Assembly: GCA_009809945.1 (NCBI GenBank)
Contig: WTPW01001239.1
Coordinates: forward strand, 34,339 to 98,338
Source of the DNA: Gigaspora margarita
Lineage: Eukaryota; Glomeromycota; Glomeromycetes; Diversisporales; Gigasporaceae
Length of the DNA stretch: 64,000 bases
Reading direction: 5' to 3'
This document shows positions 1 through 11,210 of the stretch, one piece after another. Below the pieces are notes generated by a model. That model saw only the letters and a program-made list of their open reading frames with translations. It ran no database searches and was not told where the DNA came from. The stretch's first letter is position 1. Every line of letters starts with the position of its first letter. The position numbers were made by a program, and so were the translations under genes.

Positions 1-155
1 TTTTTTTAGGATTAAACTATAGTTTGAATGACCTACTCGCAGGTAAATTTTTTATATCACCCGGGTGACCCGTAGCAAAATTTTTTCTATTACCCAGTGT
101 TCACTGGGTGAGCCAGGTAACCCGGGTTGGGATTTTCGTGATGGGTCAGAACACT
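1..155. repeat. End of a hAT-like repeat running off the window
   Basis: CCCGGGTGACCC and related GGGT/ACCC blocks recur, and the block closes near 153 with GGGTCAGAACACTA. Read inward on the other strand this gives TAGTGTTCTGACCC, like the ends of the hAT-type elements elsewhere in the window. The other end lies outside, so the family assignment is an inference. Confidence 0.35.
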
Positions 156-230
156 AGGGACAAGTAGCATAGTAATTTTCAGGATAAAGTAGAACGGTAG
201 CTGGATTTTTTGACATAGTACAGTATCATG

Positions 231-500
231 ATAGATTCGGAATTAGTAGTATGTAGTTAGATTCAAGATTAGTAGCATGTCAGTTTGATTTGGGATTAGT
301 AATATGGCAGTTAAATTCGGGGTTAGTAACATGGTAGTTAGAGAATTAGTAGTACGGTGGTTTAGATTCGTGATTAGTAGCATGGTAGTTAGATTCGGGG
401 TTAGTAGCATGGTAATTAGATTCAAGTTAGTAACATGGTAGTTAGATTTGGGATGAGTAGTACAATTGTTAGTAATACGGTAGTTAGATTCGGGATGTGG
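231..500. repeat. Minisatellite, about 27-bp unit, roughly 10 copies
   Basis: Degenerate tandem copies of GATTAGTAGCATGGTAGTTA followed by GATTCGG are visible. Units vary in length because of small deletions. The open reading frame across it on the minus strand is only the repeat translated and has no support as a gene. Confidence 0.9.
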
Positions 501-519
501 GATAGCTTTAAAATAAGTA

Positions 520-938
520 TAGTACAGGACGCTTAAAGGCTTCACAAATTTTAATAGCTAATAATATTTAATATAAAAATAATATCACAAAAAACAAGCC
601 ACTATTTTGTAGTTTAGCTAATTTGCTACAACTTAGCAGCCTTATTTTTTAAAAAAACATTGTATACTTTTTTAATTAATGTGTTTAAAAGTATATTATT
701 TTTATATGATACGTAAAAATTTAGCTCAAAATGGGACAAGACACATGATTTTGGCTTACTGCTATTGGCTAATTTAAAATTAATTTTAAAATTAATTTTA
801 AAATTAATTTTAAAATATTTTTAATTATTAATTTTTAGCCAATCAAAATGCAAGAATTCACAAAGACATCAAATTTCAATATGAAATTTTTGAAAATAGG
901 ACAAATTTTAAAATGTAGCCTTTAAGTGTCCTGCACCG
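520..938. mobile_element. MITE family A, copy 1 (TA-flanked TIR element)
   Basis: The ends are inverted: the left reads GTACAGGACGCTTAAAGGC, and the right end on the opposite strand reads GTGCAGGACACTTAAAGGC. TA flanks both sides (518-519 and 939-940), as in Tc1/mariner-type MITEs. The interior, with a GCTATTGGCTAAT block and its inverse ATTAGCCAATC-like block, is shared with the copy at 23155-23563. No coding capacity is seen. Confidence 0.8.
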
Positions 939-989
939 TAATTTGTAATTAACTTATTTTTATTTTTTTTTATTTTGAATAAAAAAAAA

Positions 990-1292
990 AGAAATAAATT
1001 AATTACAAATTAGTGATTTTATTATATGGTGTCAAATCATTTTGATAGTAATCTGATTCTGCTTACTTCATATTAATCAATCATCCAGGCACCTTTTATA
1101 GAAAATCAATTCTTATTTCACAGACAGAAATTAAGGTTAGTGCAATTTATAAGAAAAAAAAAAAACTTAAATGAAATTAGCTGTAGTGATTGATTATCTA
1201 TGAAGTTAGCAGAATCGGATTGCTTACAGTTTTTTATCTTCGATCAAAATTATTTGATATTATATAATAAAATCACTAATTGGTAATTAACT
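990..1292. repeat. Foldback (inverted repeat) element
   Basis: The left arm (about 998-1070), with ATTACAAATTAGTGATTTTA and TAATCTGATTCTGCTTAC, pairs with the right arm (about 1200-1290), with GTTAGCAGAATCGGATT and TAAAATCACTAATTGGTAAT. The arms are about 75-90 bp and imperfect, with a spacer of about 130 bp. It is a MITE-like foldback with no coding content. Confidence 0.7.
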
Positions 1293-1455
1293 TTTTTATA
1301 GTTACTGTTGTACGTCAGAATAGATTGGTAGATTTAGAATCAATTTAAGTTCTTTATAATCTTGATTTACTTTTTTTTGAAAAATTATTTAGCAATTAAA
1401 ATATTTTATTTATGAAAAAAAGAGTTTATAGAACTACTTAACGAACTTAATAATT

Positions 1456-1665
1456 GTCATGGCTGATGCTAGAAATTTTAATTATTTGAATATGAAATTT
1501 TTAAAAAATTTTAGGGCCTTTTGTTAGGGGGTTTTTTTAGGGTTAGGTTAGGGTTTAGGGTTAGCTTTAATAATAAAAGAGTATAAGTGAATTTTGCTAG
1601 GACTTATTTTTTTAAATCAGCTTTTCTAATTTCCAGCTTTAGCTATTTCTAGCTTCAGCCGTGAC
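1456..1665. mobile_element. TIR MITE with 7-bp TSD and telomere-like core
   Basis: The TIRs are GTCATGGCTGATGCTAGAAAT on the left and GTCACGGCTGAAGCTAGAAAT from the right end. AATAATT is duplicated exactly at 1449-1455 and 1666-1672. The interior carries GGGTTAGGTTAGGGTTTAGG (about 1539-1565), which resembles telomere repeat but belongs to the element. A related architecture is seen at 25782-25990. Confidence 0.8.
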
Positions 1666-1694
1666 AATAATTAATTTATTTACTGCAAAAAAAA

Positions 1695-1990
1695 TATTTT
1701 ATAAAATTATTTAATGAATGGAATAATTTATTGGAAAAATGTATTTGTTGCACCCTGCAACACGGCTTTTTTGTCACAGGTATATTTATAACTCAAAATT
1801 TTACTAAGATAACACCTACTGCACTTTTAACAAAAAATGATCCTCTCGTAATTCTGTATTAATCTTGATTTTAATTTTAACTAAACCTTATTTTAATATT
1901 AATAAGGCCTTAGAGTATTATGAGCTGGTAATGCATTGCAGGTGTGACAAATACATTTTTTCTAATTTATTTAATGAACTTTTTTCTTTT
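1695..1990. repeat. Foldback element
   Basis: The left arm (about 1700-1760), with AAAAATGTATTTGTTGCACC, pairs with the right arm (about 1930-1985), with GGTGTGACAAATACATTTTT. It resembles the foldback at 5590-5970 in its ATGTATTTGT arm motif. No gene is seen. Confidence 0.65.
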
Positions 1991-2760
1991 TTTTAAAATA
2001 AATTTTAATGAATTAATATTAAAGATTATATAATAAGTTAAAAGAATTTTTTTGCTTACAAAAATAAATAATAAATTTTTAGCAAAAAAAACTAGAAATC
2101 ATTTGAATATAAAAGACAATAATGAAAGATTTTACTTGAAGTTATTATTTTGTTAATATAAATATGACTTATCAATATAAAGGTTTTTACTAATTTATCT
2201 TTATAAACAAAATGACAATTGTTTAACTTCGTGATTATAATGATATATATATCTTTAATTAATTTAAATACAATAAATTTGATATCTAAATGTATTAAAA
2301 ATTGACCTAGGTTTTTCTTCAATTGGTAACAATTAATAAAGGATACATGTTAATTAATAATTGACAAAATTTTAATTGATGCAGAAAGTCATTTATTCTA
2401 ATTATTGCAAACATGATTACCAGGCAATTTTACTTGTTACATTTGTAGCAATTTATATTACTTTTTCATAACACTAATTATGCTTGTAAAAACTTCTTGC
2501 ACATTATAGCTTTTGAAGGAATATTATCCAATTTGGATTAGGCCCTAAAGAAAAAGTATATCTCATGTAATTATTGAAATTAAATCAACTTGAACTTGTT
2601 AAGATGTTTATTAGTGACAAATTGGTTTTGTCATAGCTGGATTGAAAAAATTTCTTCTTGTACAAATTATCCAATTCTTTAATAAATGAGTATAAAACAT
2701 AACTATATAGTACTTTTTAGAAATCTGCAATAAATTAAAAAAAAGTTAATTTGTATTATG
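1991..2760. other. AT-rich spacer without recognisable features
   Basis: This stretch has no inverted or tandem structure that stands out and no open frame with protein-like composition. The short minus-strand frame at 2092-2322 has AT-driven composition and no domain signal. Confidence 0.5.
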
Positions 2761-2850
2761 GGCTGGTGCAAAAGTGTAGATATACAACAACTAAAATTTA
2801 CATTGTTTATATATAAAAGTTTTTATATATAAGTTATTTATTTACATTTT
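2761..2850 (-). repeat. Fragment of the 21.4/21.8-kb dispersed repeat
   Basis: Read on the minus strand this matches the blocks at 21435-21530 and 21775-21870. Shared pieces are TATATAAACAATGTAAATTT-like sequence, GTTGTATATCTACA and a GCACCAGCCCAT-like end. Only about 90 bp of the longer unit is present. Confidence 0.6.
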
Positions 2851-3650
2851 TTTATACCAAATAAAGTAGGGTTTGAGCTATCTTTTAATATCTTTAGGCT
2901 CCTAGGTTCAGTCTGGGTTCAGTTTGGTCTGGGATCAAGCTGAACTTAGGACTCTAAAATTTACTAATTTCAAACTTCAAACCAGATTCAGACTCAATTA
3001 TGAGTTAGGTTTGGGTTCAGTTCAAAGTTCACAAACTGGTTCAAATTCAAATATATATGTATTTTTGGTGCTGAACAAGTTTACTTAGTGTATGAAATAA
3101 GAATAAATTAGTAAAATTTTATGAATTATAAGATTTTATAGAATTTTATTAATAAAATTTTATAAAATCTTATAATTTACAAATTTTTATTAATTAATTC
3201 TAACTTTATGTACTAAGTAAATTTATTTAATATCTAAAAATACATCAAATTGGAAAAATTATTTTTATTTTACTTGAATTTAGAGAATAGATGCTTAATT
3301 TGGATTTTTGATCAAAAAAGTCAACATTAAGCATCTTTTTCAAAATTTCAAGTAAAATCAAGAAACTTATAGCTAATTTAATGTATTTTTAGGTGCTGGA
3401 TATGTTTACTTAGTGCATTAAGTTAGAATTAATTAGTAAAATCTTGTGAATCGTAAGATTTTATAGAATTTTATTAATAGAATTCTAATAGAATCTTATG
3501 ATTCACAAATTTTTATTAATTATTCTAACTTTATGCACTAAATTAACTTAATTTGCATCTATAAATACTTTAATTGGTTGAATTGTTTTTATTTTACTTG
3601 AATTTGAAAAAATACTTAAATTTGATTTTCTTGATCAAAAATCCAAAATT

Positions 3651-3975
3651 ACCATATATTTCCAAAAATAAGCAACCTTTTTTTGGCAAAAAATTATACA
3701 AAAAAGCAGGTGATTGCTTATTTTCGAATTGTTAAATTTTTAGAAAAATTGAAAAACGTACTAATAAAAGTTGTTCAAACGCTACCAAATTTTTATAGTA
3801 GGTATATTTTGATGTCCTGAACAAGTTTACTTAATAGCACTTTTGAGGTTTACTTAGTAAAATTTAGACTTTTATATGTAGCAACTGCTAATAGTTTTAT
3901 TGTGATTTTTGAAAAAAACTAGAAGGGTTGCTTATTTTAGGGTGTTGCTTATTTTTGGGAATATACGGTATATAT
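3651..3975. mobile_element. TIR MITE of the AAAATAAGC family
   Basis: The left end CATATATTTCCAAAAATAAG is answered by the right end CTTATTTTTGGGAATATACG in inverse orientation (about 27-bp TIR). Fragments of the same family occur at 8360-9810, 14290-14340 and 19740-19855. The interior contains another GAACAAGTTTACTTA block, so it is probably itself composite. Confidence 0.65.
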
Positions 3976-4789
3976 TTATTCTTTAAATTTTATGTAAAAT
4001 AAAAACAATTCTGCCAATTTGATGTAATTTAGGTGCTGAATAAGGTTTACTAAGTGCATAAAGTTAGAATTAATTAATAAGAATTTGTGAGTTATAAAGT
4101 TTTTATAGAATTTTATTAATTTAATATAATTTTATAACATCTTATAATTCACAAATTTTTATTAATTAATTCTAACTTTATGCACTAAGTAAACTTATTC
4201 AGCACCTAAAAATATATTAATTTAACAAAATTATTTTTATTTTACTTGAAATTTAGAGAATAAATGTATAATTTTGAATTTTTGATCAAAAAAGCAAACT
4301 TAAGCATTTTTTTTAAATTTTATGTAAAATACAAACAATTTAGCTAACTTAAAGTATTTGTAGGTGCTAAACAAGTTTACTTAGTATATAAAGTTAGAAT
4401 TAATTAATAAAAATTTGTGAATCATAAGATTTTATAGAATTTTATTAATAAAATTTTATAAAATCTTATAATTTACAAGATTTTACTAATTAATTCTAAT
4501 TTAATGAATTAAGTAAACATATTTATCATCTAAAAATATATTAAATTGGCTGAATATTTTTTATTTACTTTAAGTTTGAAAAAAATGCTTTAAATTTGAT
4601 TTTTTTGATCAGAAATCCAAAATTAAGCATTTATTCTCTAAATTTCAAGTAAAATAAAAATAATTGGATTTTGAATAAGTTTATTTAGTAAATAAAATTA
4701 GAATTAATTAATAAAAATTTGTAAATTATAAGATTTTATAAAATTTTATTAATAAAATTCTATAAAATCTTATCAATTATTATAAAACG

Positions 4790-5121
4790 CACTTATAGTG
4801 TTTTACTACTATAAGTAAATTAGATTTGCAAATCTGTATAACAAAAACAAAAAAATAAATTAAAAAATAAATTTTGATTACTTTAGAGTTAGAGTGAGGC
4901 CTGAGATTTTATCAAAGCATTGGTATATACAAAATTTAGCAAGAAATTTTTTTTATTAGAGTTCCAAAATTGGTTTCATAAGCAAAATTTTGAGACATTA
5001 ATGTTTTTTTAAAAAATAAACAAAAAAATGAAATTTTATGTTACACCTGATTTTAAATTTTGATTGACTATTCTAATAGTTTTGTATAACTTAGTGTAAA
5101 ACACCATAGGTGCGTTTTAGT
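4790..5121. mobile_element. TIR element inserted in a hairpin unit
   Basis: It interrupts the hairpin that starts at 4673 and resumes at about 5128. The left end AAAACGCACTTATAGTGTTT matches the right end read in reverse (AAAACGCACCTATGGTGTTT). The interior has the GTTAGAGTGAGGCCTGAGAT block also seen near 5730 and 41830. The target duplication is unclear. Confidence 0.65.
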
Positions 5122-5589
5122 AAAATTCAAATCTTATAATATATAAAATTATACTAATTAATTCTAAGTTCATGTACTAAGTAAATTTGTATAGCACCAA
5201 AAAATATATATAAATATATTTGAACTTAGACCAGTTCATGGACTTCAGACTGGACCCAGACCAAACTTAGACTTGACTAAAAGTCTAAAGATAAAAGTCC
5301 ATGTCTGGTCCAAAAATCAAACTAGACTCAGACTTAACTAAAGTTCAGTTTGAGTCCAGTTCATAGAAGTACTATTATTATTACTTTATAGTCATTTTAT
5401 TAAGTAATAATTTTTTTAAAAAATTTAATGTTTTTTTAAAAAAAGTATTCTTTTTAGTAAACAATCATTTTTGCCACCAATATACAACTTTAAAAGTTTA
5501 TATTAAGCAAGTATATTACTATATATATGCTAAATATATAGTTAAAATTTTAGCTTAATTGAATTAGTAGTTGTTAAGATATGAATTTT

Positions 5590-5970
5590 TAAAAATTATT
5601 TTTAATTTATGAAAAAATGTATTTGTCACCAGTGATGACAGTCACTGAATTGTGATTAACCAATTAGATTATATAATGTTATGATCAAAACAAAAACAAA
5701 GTATCAAACTTACTATCATTAGGGTCGGGGTTAGAGCCATAGTTAAAGTTTGAGTAAAGTATTATATATAGTAAAATTTTGCAAAAAAATTTTTTTTTGT
5801 ATAAAAATAAGTAGTTTCATAGACAAAATTTTAAGTTAGAAGTGATTTTTAAAAAAAATCAAAGTTTTTGCATTTTTCATATTACACATGATCTTTTGAT
5901 CTAATTGATTAATCACAATTTGATAATTTTCACTACTGGCAACAAATAGATTCACTTTTAATTTATTCTA
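5590..5970. repeat. Foldback element with GGGTCGGGGTTAG core
   Basis: The left arm (5600-5665), with AAAATGTATTTGTCACCAGT and GAATTGTGATTAACC, pairs with the right arm (5900-5965), with TTAATCACAATTTGATAATT and ACTGGCAACAAATAGATTC. The centre holds the dispersed block with TTTTGCAAAAAAATTTTTTT found at several other places. Confidence 0.65.
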
Positions 5971-6078
5971 TTTTACAAAATTACTATAGTAAATTTTGTA
6001 CAATATTTGTATTATATAGTAAATTGATAATAAAATTTAAATTTTATATAATTCAATAACTGTGATTAATTAGTCTTC

Positions 6079-6300
6079 TGGGTCAATAGTGTAGTGGTTA
6101 ACACTCTGAAGATGTAAATCAAAAGGCTACTAGGTCAAATCTTACCAATGGCAAAATAAGATAAGCTGTCTAGAAAACTAAAACACTGCGAGATACAGGG
6201 ACCCAGAACATCTCCAGATGAACCTATAATGAAGAGAAACTCTTATGTATTGTGGCTTAGATGCGGGCTGTGTTAGGATCCCAATTTAAATAAATAAAGT
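6079..6300 (+). mobile_element. tRNA-derived SINE (5' part)
   Basis: The 5' end resembles a tRNA gene. GGGTCAATAGTGTAGTGGTT contains an A-box match (TAGTGTAGTGG), and about 45 bp later AGGTCAAATCTT is a worn B box (consensus GGTTCRANTCC). The D-arm style TAGTGTAGTGGTTAACACT is that of Gln/Glu/Asp-type tRNAs. An unrelated body follows (GATACAGGGACCCAGAACAT onward), ending in AATAAATAAAG near 6298. The body may extend to about 6950, where an A-rich tail occurs, if the hAT insert at 6424 is discounted. The loop does not form a good anticodon stem, so this is not a functional tRNA. Confidence 0.6.
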
Positions 6301-6423
6301 CACAAGATATAGTATAAAAATCTTGTCACATAAACTTGTGGTGCTTAAAATGGAAGGTACAATCATTTGTTATCTTCTGGCTCTCCGGTGCTAGTTCAGT
6401 ACATTGTCTTTAGGACCCACAAG

Positions 6424-6755
6424 CAGGGACACGTAAAAATTTGGATCCAAATTTATCCAAGTAAATCCAAATTTTCAAGTATTTCCAAATAAAACCAAAT
6501 TTATTGAAGTTTTTTCTATATATAAACCACATGATCTTGACGATTTGATTGGCTATCTGCAATTATAGATCACATGCATGTTTGGTTGTTTGTAATACAA
6601 AATTTTCAAGTCTTATCAATCATGTGATTATCATGTGATATGGCCTAAATTACTGCTTAATTTCGTAATGCTGGTTAAAATCCAAATAAATCCAAATATT
6701 TGCAATTTTCAAAATAAATATTTTAAATTTTTAAAACAATTTATACGTGTCCCTG
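6424..6755. mobile_element. Non-autonomous hAT element (hAT-MITE)
   Basis: The ends are CAGGGACACGTA and TACGTGTCCCTG. The target CCCACAAG is exactly duplicated at 6416-6423 and 6756-6763. A CAGGG terminus with an 8-bp duplication is the hAT signature. The 332-bp interior has repeated AAATCCAAAT blocks near both ends and no coding frame. Confidence 0.9.
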
Positions 6756-6967
6756 CCCACAAGGCACCTAGAGAAAGTTAGCACTTGGGACTCTTCGGAG
6801 TCCGCCCATTAAAGGATAATTTAGTAATATAGATAATCAAGTTAGAGGTAAAAGTTCAATGGTATGAACTTGATAGTGGCAATTGGATATACCAACTATC
6901 TGGGTTAAAAATGAAAATAATCTGATGAGGTGTTACAATAGTCAAAAAAAATAAAAATAAAAAACTA

Positions 6968-7187
6968 TGACAGATTATAATAAAATCTGATTATAATGAA
7001 ATTTGACTTATTTTATAACTGATTTTTAAAATTTTTTGGGCCTTTTTTGTTAGATTTTTTTTTATAGTTAAATTAAGTTTTAGGGTTAGAGTTATTTAAA
7101 AAAAAGTTTAGATTTTAGTAGTGTTATATTTTTAAATTAAGACCCTAAATTTTATTATAATCTAATTTCATTATAATCTGCAACAAT
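6968..7187. mobile_element. TIR MITE of the CAGATTATAAT family
   Basis: The left end GACAGATTATAATAAAATCT is answered by the right end TTTCATTATAATCTGCAACA in inverse. The centre holds GGGCCTTTTTTGTTAG and a GTTTTAGGGTTAGAG stretch, as in the element at 1456. It is related to the copy at 25782-25990. Confidence 0.65.
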
Positions 7188-7299
7188 AACTACTAATCCA
7201 ATTAAGCTAAAATTTTATTTATATATTTAGTATGTGAAAATTTCTATTTGTATACTATATATATAATATACATATATTGATATCTTAAAATTCTAATTA

Positions 7300-7561
7300 T
7301 ATGGATTGCCATCAATAGAAATAAGGCAGATTTACATTTGAAAAAAATTAGTACCTTAACTTTTACAGCTCATATATCGATGAATTATAAAGCTATTTGG
7401 ATGATTTAATATTCAAATGAAAGCTTACGATTTAAGCCTTTTTTTGAATATTAAATCATCAAGATAGCTTTAAAATTCATCGATATATGAGCTATGAAAG
7501 TTAAGGTATTGATTTTTTTTCAAATGTAGATCTGCTTTATTTTTATTGACGAGAGCCCATA
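7300..7561. mobile_element. TA-flanked foldback MITE (CAATAGAAATAAG family)
   Basis: It is a long palindrome whose arms share TAAATCATC, CATCGATATATGAGCT and AAGTTAAGGTA. The ends TATGGATTGCCATCAATAGA and TATGGGCTCTCGTCAATAAA (from the right) are flanked by TA. The terminal motif is shared with the element in intron 2 of the gene at 50922. Confidence 0.75.
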
Positions 7562-8359
7562 TAATAACTTTTAGAGTTTTAACAAAAAAAGATTCTTTGC
7601 AAAATTTTAGTATAAACTATAAAATTTCTAACTCTAAAGTTACTCTTAATCTATTAATTTTTCAGTTTATAATTTAGTATATTGGTAGTAAAAATAAATT
7701 TTTCTGAAAAGATTACTTTTTTAAAAAAAAAAATTAAATTTTTTTTTAAAATTTATTTATTTTTTTTTTGGTTTCAAAGTGCCACCTTGTGATTTAGGAT
7801 TTTATTCAAGATATTAGTGCTATTAGCGATCTACATAGAATGCACTAGCATTTGTTATATAGATAAGAATACAACTAGTCTGCCCTACAACTTTTGGTTG
7901 CCTATTTAAATAGCTATTCAAAGGTTTTACACTAGTTATCATACCTGCAACCCATATACTAGCATTGGCTATTTAGATCTTCTAGTTCATGTTTTTTCTG
8001 CCAACCCATCTTGTATTACTAGAATATAGTGTTTCAAATTCTTTCTCTATTTATCTTAGTACCTAGCCAGGTATACCTGGTTCTGTTATCCTTGATGGAA
8101 AACTTGGCAAAGTGATAATATTTTCAGATATCATTTACATTTCAGTAACTAACACATTTATTGAGGCATACAAGGACCTCGAGCTATTAGTATATAGGTC
8201 AGTGAACTAGATGCATAGCCAACTTAATAACTTTTTTGGATATAAGATCTTAGATTGCTTAGAAATCAACAAAATTTTAATAAAAGTTAGATTTTCAATT
8301 TGCGTATTTTTTAGCTAAATTTAAAACAGTTAGAGATTGCAAATACTTATTTTTGGAAC

Positions 8360-9810
8360 TAATAGGGCATGGTTTACTACCATAAATTCCTAAAAATAAG
8401 CTATCTTTTTTTAGATTTAAAAAATCAGAAATTTATTTTGAAGTATTATAACTTTTTAAGGAATTTGTACACAATAAGGAGGTAGCTTATTTTAGAGAAA
8501 TAAATCCTAAAAAGGTTTATTTATCTCAATGTTACTTTTAAAATTTATTTCATGTACTAATATGCATTCCGATATAAATAAATACAAATAAATACCTTTT
8601 TTATTATTATAATAATAATATAAATTAATTTTAAATTTTAAAAGCCATTGTAAGAGATTTAATGATCCTAATTTGACAGTTTTAATACTATTCAAATCGT
8701 CTCATCAAGATGAATCGAATGGTACCAAAATCATTAAATTTAGATTACTATAGTACAAGATATTAATAATTTTATAATTTTTATAAAATTTTAACGATCT
8801 TGATAACCAGTAATCCAAATTTGATGATTTTGGTAGCATTCGATTCATCTCGATGTGACAGTTCGAAAAGTACCAAAATCATCAAAATCATCACAAGATA
8901 TCTATGGAAAACGTTTGTAATGCAATTTATACTGTATAAAGATTTTTATATAAAATTGTATTACAAACGTTTTTCGTAGATATCTTGTGATCTAGTAATC
9001 TGATTTTGATAATTTTGGTACCATTCGAACCGTCTCATCGAGGCAAATCGAATGGTACCAAAATTATCAAAATCGGATCACTAGATCACAAGATATCTAT
9101 GAAAACATTTGTAATACAATTTTATATAAAAATCTTTATACAGTATAAATTGTGTTACAAACGTTTTTCGTAGATATCACGTGATCTAGTAATCTGATTT
9201 TGATGGTTTTGGTACTATTCGAACTGTCTCATCGAGACAAATCGAATAGTACCAAAATCATCAAAATCAGACTACTAGATCACAAGATATCTACTAAAAA
9301 CCTTTGTAACGCAATTTTATATAACATTTTTTATATAGTCAAATTGCATTACAAATGGTTTTCGTAGATATCTTGTGATCTAATAATCTGATTTGATAAT
9401 TTTGGTACCATTCGAACTGTCTCATCGAGACGAATCGAATAGTACCAAAATCATTAAATTTGGATTACTAGTTATTAAGATCATTAAGATTTTATAAAAA
9501 TTATAAAATTTTTAATATCTTGTGCTATAGTGATCTAAATTTAATAATTTTGGTACCATTCAATTCGCCTCAATGAGACGATTCGAATGGTCCAAAATTG
9601 TTAAATTTGGACTATTTGATCTCTTACAATAGTTCTTCAAAGATTTAATTAAATGCTATATAAAGGAGTAGCTTATTTTCAAAGTTAAAAATTTTATTAT
9701 TGTTTTTAATTTAAAAATACAGGATGGGTTATGGAGGTTTTTAAGTTTTTTGTTTAAAATTAAAAAAGTATCTTATTTTTAGAGTAACATATTTTCAGAA
9801 ATATTTTATT
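8360..9810. mobile_element. AAAATAAGC-family TIR element enclosing a hairpin array
   Basis: Left end sequence CCATAAATTCCTAAAAATAA with AGCTATC is answered near 9770-9810 by GTATCTTATTTTTAGAGTAA. Inner AGGAGGTAGCTTATTTT (8478) and AGGAGTAGCTTATTTT (9665) bracket the hairpin array at 8690-9610. Confidence 0.5.
8690..9610. repeat. Tandem hairpin array centred on GTCTCATCGAGAC
   Basis: About six copies, spaced about 150-200 bp, of a palindrome with centre GTCTCATCGAGAC and arms GGTACCATTCGAA / TTCGAATGGTACC. Each is flanked by TCACAAGATATCTA or its inverse, and alternating linkers carry TTACAAACGTTTTTCG. Arms are nearly perfect. Single copies or pairs recur at 14520-14640, 26750-27750, 38450-38570 and 39020-39135. 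Confidence 0.85.
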
Positions 9811-10924
9811 ATAAGTCAGATAATATTTTTGCTTATTTTTAATAAATTTTTATATGTCATATGGTAAAAATGCTTATTGATATTAATAAAAATGCTTGTT
9901 TAGAGCTATTATAAAAAATTTTAAATTTTTTGTGACCTATATGCTAATAGCTCAGGGTCCTGGCAGTTAGGAATTATCTTTAAACCACTACTGTTATCTA
10001 CTTTTGCCTTTGTAAAGTTTATCAAACCCAGTACTTTCATTTCTCTACTAGGATTCTTTTTTCAAGAATTCCAAACTACCAATTTAGTTGGTCTAGAAAA
10101 ATTGGTCAGCTAGGCTTTAAGATGCTTTTATAGTTTTCTTTTTCTTGGTACCTACTTTTATAATATAGGTTCTTTTCTTCTGGTGTAACTTCAACAAGCA
10201 GATTGGTGAAGGACCTCTGAATATATACAAAAAATCTTTGTTGTATATTCAAACTAAATTTTTTAAAACATTTGTCTATTTGTATACAAAAATGAGCTTT
10301 TTGTTAGTAAATTTGCTTGACCTTTGATGTACACTTAATTAATATTATTAAAAAAAGATTGTGTACACTTACTAATTATATTGAATTGGTATATCGTACA
10401 ATATATAAAAGAGTTATACTAATTTCTTTACTAATTTTTGTTATTGGCCAATCAGAATGCAAGATCAGGTTAATGTAATGATTAAAACAACAATTGCTTT
10501 TTTGAAAAGTTATATTTATTACAAAACTTTGCCTAAGAAATTATCTTTTGTATACTAATAAAAAAATTCTTTGCAAAATTTTAGTACTATATAATATTAT
10601 CTACTAACTTTAATCCTAACTTTAACAAAGATGACATATTTTATTTAGAAAGTAATATATAAATTAGTATGGATAATTCTGGACAGTTAGACAATAGGAA
10701 GAAATTAGTAAATTCTATAAAAAAATATATATTCTGAAAAGTTTTGAATAAAAAATGAATAAATGTAAATTACAAGCAAGATTAGAATAAAACTTTGAGA
10801 AAATATCAAAAAATTCCAAAAAGCAAACTTAAATATTTAAATCTTTATCGTAAATTAGCCTAATAATAAATTTTGCTTTAAAGTATAAAAAACTTATATT
10901 AAACTTTTGTTATATATTAAATAT

Positions 10925-11210
10925 TAGGGTTCTGCAATTTGATTTGATCTTCAAATATTTGAATCAAATATTTGATCAAATTCAAATTCAAATTTAATTT
11001 TATTTGATTTGATCAAATTCAAATATGGTTAAATTTGATTTGATTTGACAAATATTTGATTTGATTTGAAAATTACTATTGAAAATTCAAATTCAAATCA
11101 AATTCAAATTCAAATATTTGAATCAAATCAAATTCAAATCTGTATCAATTTGATTTGATCAAATTCAAATTGATCTAATATTTGATTTGATTTGAATTTG
11201 AGGAACTCTA
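10925..11210. mobile_element. hAT-type MITE made of CAAATTCAAAT sequence
   Basis: The ends TAGGGTTC and TAGAGTTC (from the right) flank 286 bp of very low complexity built from CAAATTCAAAT/ATTTGATTTGA. An 8-bp duplication TTAAATAT lies at 10917-10924 and 11211-11218. hAT assignment rests on TSD length and the TAGGG-like end. Confidence 0.75.

Larger units (their letters stand above)
3062..5210. repeat. Array of about 180-bp hairpin units
   Basis: Hairpins lie at about 3062-3242, 3391-3572, 4031-4213, 4362-4540 and a split one at 4673-5210. Each begins near AGGTGCTGAACAAGTTTACT and ends near its inverse (AGTAAACTTATTCAGCACCT), around a core TTTTATAGAATTTTATTAAT. Spacers share TCAAGTAAAATAAAAA and TTTTTGATCAAAAAA blocks. 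Strong cruciform potential is expected, with no coding content. Confidence 0.8.
2885..5370. mobile_element. Composite repeat: split outer element around a hairpin array
   Basis: The left flank (2885-3055) is rich in GTTCAGTTTGGTCTGG. The right flank (5220-5365) carries the inverse, with CCAGACCAAACTTAGACT and TCTGGTCC. The two flanks look like the arms of one outer repeat, pushed apart by about 2.1 kb of hairpins and MITEs (3062-5210). The outer family is not recognised. Confidence 0.6.

Noticed and set aside
243-545. 100-residue minus-strand frame rich in Thr/Asn/Leu
   Set aside because: It is the 27-bp minisatellite translated; its composition follows the repeat.
1539-1565. GGGTTAGGTTAGGGTTTAGG as a telomere or internal telomere scar
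   Set aside because: It lies inside a 210-bp MITE with clean TIRs and target duplication, and similar strings occur in other MITEs.
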